A program made the translations under genes and the position numbers. Below, piece after piece: positions 60,450 to 64,000 of a DNA stretch of 64,000 nt. This stretch comes from Cellulosimicrobium funkei. Its GTDB lineage: Bacteria > Actinomycetota > Actinomycetes > Actinomycetales > Cellulomonadaceae. The stretch spans positions 18,321 to 82,320 of the forward strand of contig NZ_JNBQ01000014.1 in the NCBI RefSeq assembly GCF_001019615.1, written 5' to 3'. Every line of letters starts with the position of its first letter. The first letter of the stretch is position 1. The notes beneath the pieces were generated by a model, which ran no database searches, was not told the DNA's origin, and was given only the letters and a program-made list of their open reading frames with translations.

Positions 60450-61397
60450 TCAGCGGCGCGCGAGGTCCGCCGCGCCGACGATCCCGGCCTCGTTGCCGTG
60501 CTCGGCGAGCTCGATGCGCGCCTCGGGACGGTGGCCGCGCGCGGAGAGCTGGTCCGCGAACGCGCGGCGCACGGGCTGGAGCAGCAGGTCGCCGGCCGCG
60601 CCGACGCCGCCGCCGATCACGATGAGCTCGGGGTCGAGCAGCGCCGTCACCGAGGCCGCGCCCTCGCCGATCCAGCGGCCGAGGTTGGCGAGCAGCTCGA
60701 CCGCGAGGTCGTCGCCCTCCTGAGCGGCCTGGGTGATCTGGGGGCCGTTGAGCTTGTCCGGGTCGCCGCCGCAGATCTCCAGGAGGCGCGTCGCGCGGTC
60801 CGGCTGGGCGATGAGCGCGTTCTGCCCGTCGCGCACCAGGGCGCGCCCGGACGCGTACTGCTCCCAGCAGCCCTCGTGGCCGCAGCCGCAGTAGTGCCCG
60901 CCCGGGACGACGCGCATGTGCCCCACCTCGGCGGCGACGCCCCACTTGCCGCGCACGAGCTCGCGGTCCACGACGATCGCACCACCGAGTCCGGTCCCGA
61001 CCGTGAGCATGAGCATGTCGGTCGCGTCGCGGCCGACGCCGAACTGGAACTCCGCCCAGCCCGCCGCGTTCGCGTCGTTCTCGACGACGATCGGCACGTC
61101 GGTGTCCCCGATGAGCTCGCGCACGTTCCTCGCGAGGGGGTACTCGCGCCACGCGATGTTCGGCGCGAAGAGCACGGACGTGCGGTCGGGGCTGACGAAG
61201 CCGGCCGCGGCCAGTCCCATGGCGCCCACCTCGTGCTCGGCGGTCAGCTCGGCATACACGTCGGCGATGGCACGGTCGATGCTCGCGACGTCGTCGGGCT
61301 CGGTGTCGCGGCGCGTCTGGACGAGGATCTCGCCCTTCTCGTCGACGACCCCGGCCGCGATCTTCGTCCCGCCGATGTCCACACCGATGGCGTGCAT
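60450..61397 (-). CDS. glk: ROK-family glucokinase
   Basis: The 315-residue enzyme has the ROK start AIGVDIGGTKIAAGVVDEKG, catalytic Asp in VVENDANAAGWAE, TVGTGLGGAIV and the zinc motif HYCGCGHEGCWEQYASG. It phosphorylates glucose, most likely with ATP, feeding the phosphofructokinase encoded nearby. The ATG has GAGGACGGG just upstream. Position in this cluster matches glkA in Streptomyces. ROK glucokinases there also mediate carbon catabolite repression. Confidence 0.93.
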   Translation of the reverse strand: MHAIGVDIGGTKIAAGVVDEKGEILVQTRRDTEPDDVASIDRAIADVYAELTAEHEVGAMGLAAAGFVSPDRTSVLFAPNIAWREYPLARNVRELIGDTDVPIVVENDANAAGWAEFQFGVGRDATDMLMLTVGTGLGGAIVVDRELVRGKWGVAAEVGHMRVVPGGHYCGCGHEGCWEQYASGRALVRDGQNALIAQPDRATRLLEICGGDPDKLNGPQITQAAQEGDDLAVELLANLGRWIGEGAASVTALLDPELIVIGGGVGAAGDLLLQPVRRAFADQLSARGHRPEARIELAEHGNEAGIVGAADLARR

Positions 61398-61657
61398 GTC
61401 CCGTCCTCACTCGCTCGGTAACCGCTGATGAACCGCTGACTGGAAGCCTCACGCTGCGAGTGCTGCCCGCGCACGGGCGACGCACGACGACGGCTCGCGA
61501 CCCCGCGCCCGGGTCGTCCTGCCGGAACTCCGCGCCCGCGCGAAACGTTGCGCAAGCAGCGCACAGCACCTGAAGCCTACCGACATCGACAGGTCCCGGG
61601 CACACACCGCCACTGGGTAGGGTTCTCCCACCGTCGACTACTGCCACTGGAGCCAGA
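61398..61657. promoter_or_regulatory. Divergent promoter region between glk and the acyl-CoA ligase gene
   Basis: No gene is seen. A -10-like TAGGGT (61618-61623) lies about 35 bases before the ligase ATG, which has its own SD. Near glk there is a direct repeat AACCGCTGA, twice within 21 bases (about 61420-61440), and at 61548-61555 a TTGCGCAA palindrome; either could be a regulator site. Confidence 0.4.
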
Positions 61658-63475
61658 ATGGACGAGATCAGCGCCCCACGGATCGTCGAAGTCGATCCCT
61701 CGAAGAACCTCAACGACCTGCTCGCGAGCCGCGTCGCGGCCGACCCGGCGGCGCCGATGGTCGAGCGCCGCGTCGGCACCGACGGTGCGTGGCAGGCCCT
61801 CAGCGCCCGCGGGTTCGACGCCGAGGTCGTCGCCGTGGCGAAGGGGCTCGTCGCGCGCGGCATCCAGCCGGGCGACCACGTGGGCATCATGTCGCGCACG
61901 CGCTACGAGTGGACGCTCCTCGACTGGGCCACGTGGGCGGCCGGCGCCGTTCCGGTGCCGCTCTACGAGACGTCGAGCGCCGAGCAGGTGCAGTGGATCC
62001 TCTCGGACGCCGACGTCCGGCTGCTCGTCGTCGAGACCGAGGCGCACGCCGCGACCGTCGGGGAGGTGCGCGACCAGGTGCCCGCGCTCGGCGGTGTCCT
62101 CGCCATCGACTCCGGAGCGATCGCGACCCTCACGGCCGACGGTGCCGCGGTGGAGGACGCCGAGATCGAGCGCCGGCGCGGCCTGGCGAACCTCGCCGAC
62201 GTCGCCACGATCATCTACACGTCGGGCACGACCGGGCGCCCCAAGGGCGCGGAGCTCACGCACCAGAACTTCTACTCGCTCACGGTCAACGCCGTGAAGG
62301 CGGTGCCCGAGGTGTTCGGCGAGCCGGGCGGTCGCACGCTGCTCTTCATGCCGCTCGCGCACGTGTTCGCGCGGTTCATCGGCGTGCTCGTCGTCGCCGG
62401 CGGGACGGTGCTGGGACACACGCCCGACACGAAGACGCTGCTCGACGACCTCGGCACCTTCAAGCCGACGTACATCCTCTCGGTGCCGCGCGTGTTCGAG
62501 AAGGTCTACAACTCGTCCGAGCAGAAGGCCGCCGCGGGCGGCAAGCTGAAGATCTTCCACTGGGCCGCCGCGACGGCGATCGCGTACTCGCGCGCGCTCG
62601 ACGAGCCGTCCGGCCCCGGTATCGGGCTGCGCCTCCAGCACAAGGTCGCCGACGCGCTCGTGTTCAAGAAGCTCCGCCACGCGCTCGGCGGCCGCGCCAA
62701 GTACGCGGTGTCCGGCGGCGCGCCGCTCGGCGAGCGGCTGGGGCACTTCTACCGGGGCATCGGCGTGCGCATCCTCGAGGGCTACGGGCTCACGGAGTCG
62801 ACGGCGCCCACGAGCGTCAACCGCCCCGCGACCACGAAGATCGGGACCGTCGGCGAGCAGCTCCCCGGCTGCGCGGCGCGCATCGCCGAGGACGGCGAGA
62901 TCCTGCTCAAGGGCGACCACATCTTCCGCGGCTACCACAACAACGAGCAGGCCACGGCGGACGCGTTCGTCGACGGCTGGTTCCGCACGGGCGACCTCGG
63001 CTCGCTCGACGAGGACGGGTTCCTGCGCATCACGGGCCGCAAGAAGGAGATCATCGTGACCGCGGGCGGCAAGAACGTCGCGCCCGCCGTCCTCGAGGAC
63101 CGGATCCGCGCCCACGCCCTGGTCTCCCAGTGCGTCGTCGTCGGCGACCAGAAGCCGTTCATCGGCGCGCTCGTCACGCTCGACCCCGAGGGGCTGCCGG
63201 GCTGGGCGAGCATGCACGGCAAGGAGCCGATGTCGATCGAGGACGCGGCCAAGGACCCCGACGTCCTCGCCGCCCTCGACGCCGCCGTGACGCGCGCCAA
63301 CCAGGCCGTGTCGCGGGCCGAGTCCATCCGCAAGTTCACCGTGCTCACCACCGACTTCACCGTCGAGAACGGCTACCTCACGCCGTCGCTCAAGGTGAAG
63401 CGCAGCGAGGTGCTCAAGGACTTCGCGGCCGACGTGGAGGCGATCTACGTGGACGGGCCCGCCCCGGTCCGCTGA
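61658..63475 (+). CDS. Long-chain fatty acid-CoA ligase (FadD15-like)
   Basis: The 605-residue adenylate-forming enzyme has IIYTSGTTGRPKGAELTH (P-loop), YGLTESTAPTSVN, WFRTGDLGSLDEDGFL and the C-terminal GRKKEIIVTAGGKNV hinge; it activates long-chain fatty acids to acyl-CoA. It resembles FadD15 (Rv2187), which lies in the corresponding region of mycobacteria. ATG with GGAG six bases upstream. Acyl-CoA from this enzyme could supply OleA or lipid synthesis. Confidence 0.93.
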   Translation: MDEISAPRIVEVDPSKNLNDLLASRVAADPAAPMVERRVGTDGAWQALSARGFDAEVVAVAKGLVARGIQPGDHVGIMSRTRYEWTLLDWATWAAGAVPVPLYETSSAEQVQWILSDADVRLLVVETEAHAATVGEVRDQVPALGGVLAIDSGAIATLTADGAAVEDAEIERRRGLANLADVATIIYTSGTTGRPKGAELTHQNFYSLTVNAVKAVPEVFGEPGGRTLLFMPLAHVFARFIGVLVVAGGTVLGHTPDTKTLLDDLGTFKPTYILSVPRVFEKVYNSSEQKAAAGGKLKIFHWAAATAIAYSRALDEPSGPGIGLRLQHKVADALVFKKLRHALGGRAKYAVSGGAPLGERLGHFYRGIGVRILEGYGLTESTAPTSVNRPATTKIGTVGEQLPGCAARIAEDGEILLKGDHIFRGYHNNEQATADAFVDGWFRTGDLGSLDEDGFLRITGRKKEIIVTAGGKNVAPAVLEDRIRAHALVSQCVVVGDQKPFIGALVTLDPEGLPGWASMHGKEPMSIEDAAKDPDVLAALDAAVTRANQAVSRAESIRKFTVLTTDFTVENGYLTPSLKVKRSEVLKDFAADVEAIYVDGPAPVR

Positions 63476-63501
63476 CGCTCGACGTCGTCGACGACGCCCG
63501 C

Positions 63502-63535
63502 ACGGCCCTCCCCGGCACCCGCCGGGGAGGGCCGT
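63502..63535. terminator. 14-bp hairpin terminator between convergent genes
   Basis: Arms 63502-63515 and 63522-63535 pair perfectly over 14 bp with a six-base loop and are followed on the plus strand by TCGTCGTTT. It separates the ligase gene (+) from the NYN-domain gene (-). Confidence 0.75.
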
Positions 63536-63542
63536 CGTCGTT

Positions 63543-64000
63543 TCAGCGGCGCGCGAGCCGCGCGAGGAGCGCCTGCGCCGGGACGCACACCGCGCCCATC
63601 GCCTGCACGTCGTCCGACACCGCGCGGTCGCTCGTCACGACGACGACCGGTCGGCCCGCGGGCTCGGCGGCGACCAGGCGGCGGATGAGGTCGTCGGCGA
63701 TCTCCCCCGACGAGAAGAGCACGCGCACGCCGCGCGGGGCGTGCACCGGCCGGGCGGCGGCGTCGGCGCCGTCGAAGCACACCGTGACCTCGGTGCCTCC
63801 CGCCGCGACGCGCAGGAGCCCGCTGAGGAGCCGGTCGCGCTGCGCGGCGAGCGTGAGCTCGCCGAAGCCGGTCTTGGTCACGTTGTAGCCGTCGACGACG
63901 AGGTGGGTGCGCGGGACGGAGAGGAGGTCGCCGAGCAGCGCGGGGTCGTCCGCCGCGCGCCCGCGCGACCCGGGCCGCGGTCGCGCGGCGGCACCCGGCA
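63543..64000 (-). CDS. NYN-domain (PIN-like nuclease) protein, 5' part outside the window
   Basis: The frame is open from the right edge to the stop at 63543, giving 152 C-terminal codons. The NYN domain starts with THLVVDGYNVTKTGFGELTL, continues QRDRLLSGLLRVA, VTVCFDGADAA, SSGEIADDLIRRLV and VVVVTSDRAVSDD, so the acidic residues of the YacP/PIN-like active site are present. A GTG inside the domain (63881) is not the real start because the conserved VDGYN lies before it. Upstream is an Arg/Gly-rich linker. RNase activity is likely. Confidence 0.8.
   Translation of the reverse strand, partial: PGAAARPRPGSRGRAADDPALLGDLLSVPRTHLVVDGYNVTKTGFGELTLAAQRDRLLSGLLRVAAGGTEVTVCFDGADAAARPVHAPRGVRVLFSSGEIADDLIRRLVAAEPAGRPVVVVTSDRAVSDDVQAMGAVCVPAQALLARLARR

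Noticed and set aside
63543..63881. Complete small gene starting at GTG 63881
   Set aside because: The NYN-domain motif VDGYN lies just upstream in the same open frame, so the true start is beyond the window.

Overview
The window is chromosomal DNA of very high G+C content. Genes use ATG, GTG and sometimes TTG starts, many adjacent genes overlap by four bases (ATGA or GTGA), and many genes look leaderless. Gene content points to an actinobacterium of the order Micrococcales, most likely near Cellulosimicrobium, Isoptericola or Cellulomonas; this placement is inference from gene content, not from a database search. I saw no rRNA, tRNA, CRISPR array, insertion sequence or prophage. Nearly all of it reads as ordinary chromosome; the stretch around 18.8-21.2 kb looks most accessory.

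Layout. 1-7.3 kb: a truncated large membrane protein, a P2A-type cation ATPase, and an envelope pair (GT2-GtrA glycosyltransferase and phosphodiester glycosidase). 7.4-10.1 kb: a compact persulfide/sulfane-sulfur operon (CoA-disulfide reductase-rhodanese fusion, rhodanese, a 38-residue Cys-rich peptide, and a CstR-like repressor that lacks the copper-binding His), driven by a leaderless promoter overlapped by a perfect 20-bp palindrome. 10.2-15.0 kb: an asymmetric heterodimeric ABC exporter with a TetR regulator. 15.2-18.8 kb: SPFH/NfeD membrane pair, and an ABC ATPase divergent from an unknown gene. 18.8-21.2 kb: nested inverted-repeat element, SUKH-like protein, PKD protein and DUF6318 lipoprotein.

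21.3-25.2 kb: glycogen/maltose-1-phosphate synthase and ADP-glucose pyrophosphorylase in divergent arrangement, then serB. 25.3-27.5 kb: fabG-fabI-sixA. 27.7-29.3 kb: DUF3099, a small Cys/His protein and a SURF1 gene broken by a one-base frameshift. 29.3-37 kb: ABC-F ATPase, zinc metallopeptidase, tandem GNAT protein and cobalamin-dependent methionine synthase. 37-41.7 kb: complete long-chain olefin (ole) operon, oleA-oleBC(fused)-oleD. 41.9-45.4 kb: small enzymes, a DUF4430 lipoprotein coupled to an ECF-type S component, and an unusual CDF-like transporter. 45.4-54 kb: parE-like topoisomerase gene, DUF7455, primary sigma factor, universal stress protein, DUF4192, lipoprotein and polyprenyl synthase. 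53.6-64 kb: a block resembling the M. tuberculosis Rv2173-Rv2187 region: Rv2175c-like regulator, PknL-like kinase with PASTA repeats, class II DAHP synthase, PPi-type phosphofructokinase, PlsC-like acyltransferase, ROK glucokinase, acyl-CoA ligase and a truncated NYN-domain gene.

Recurrent features. At least 18 genes start 6-8 bases after a TAnnnT -10 hexamer with no Shine-Dalgarno sequence, so leaderless transcription appears to be a major mode here and often decides the start codon. Convergent gene pairs are commonly separated by long perfect GC hairpins. Two intergenic regions carry nested hairpins with the same roughly 73-bp geometry but unrelated sequence; these, the persulfide operon and the DUF4430/S-component pair are the most interesting items.
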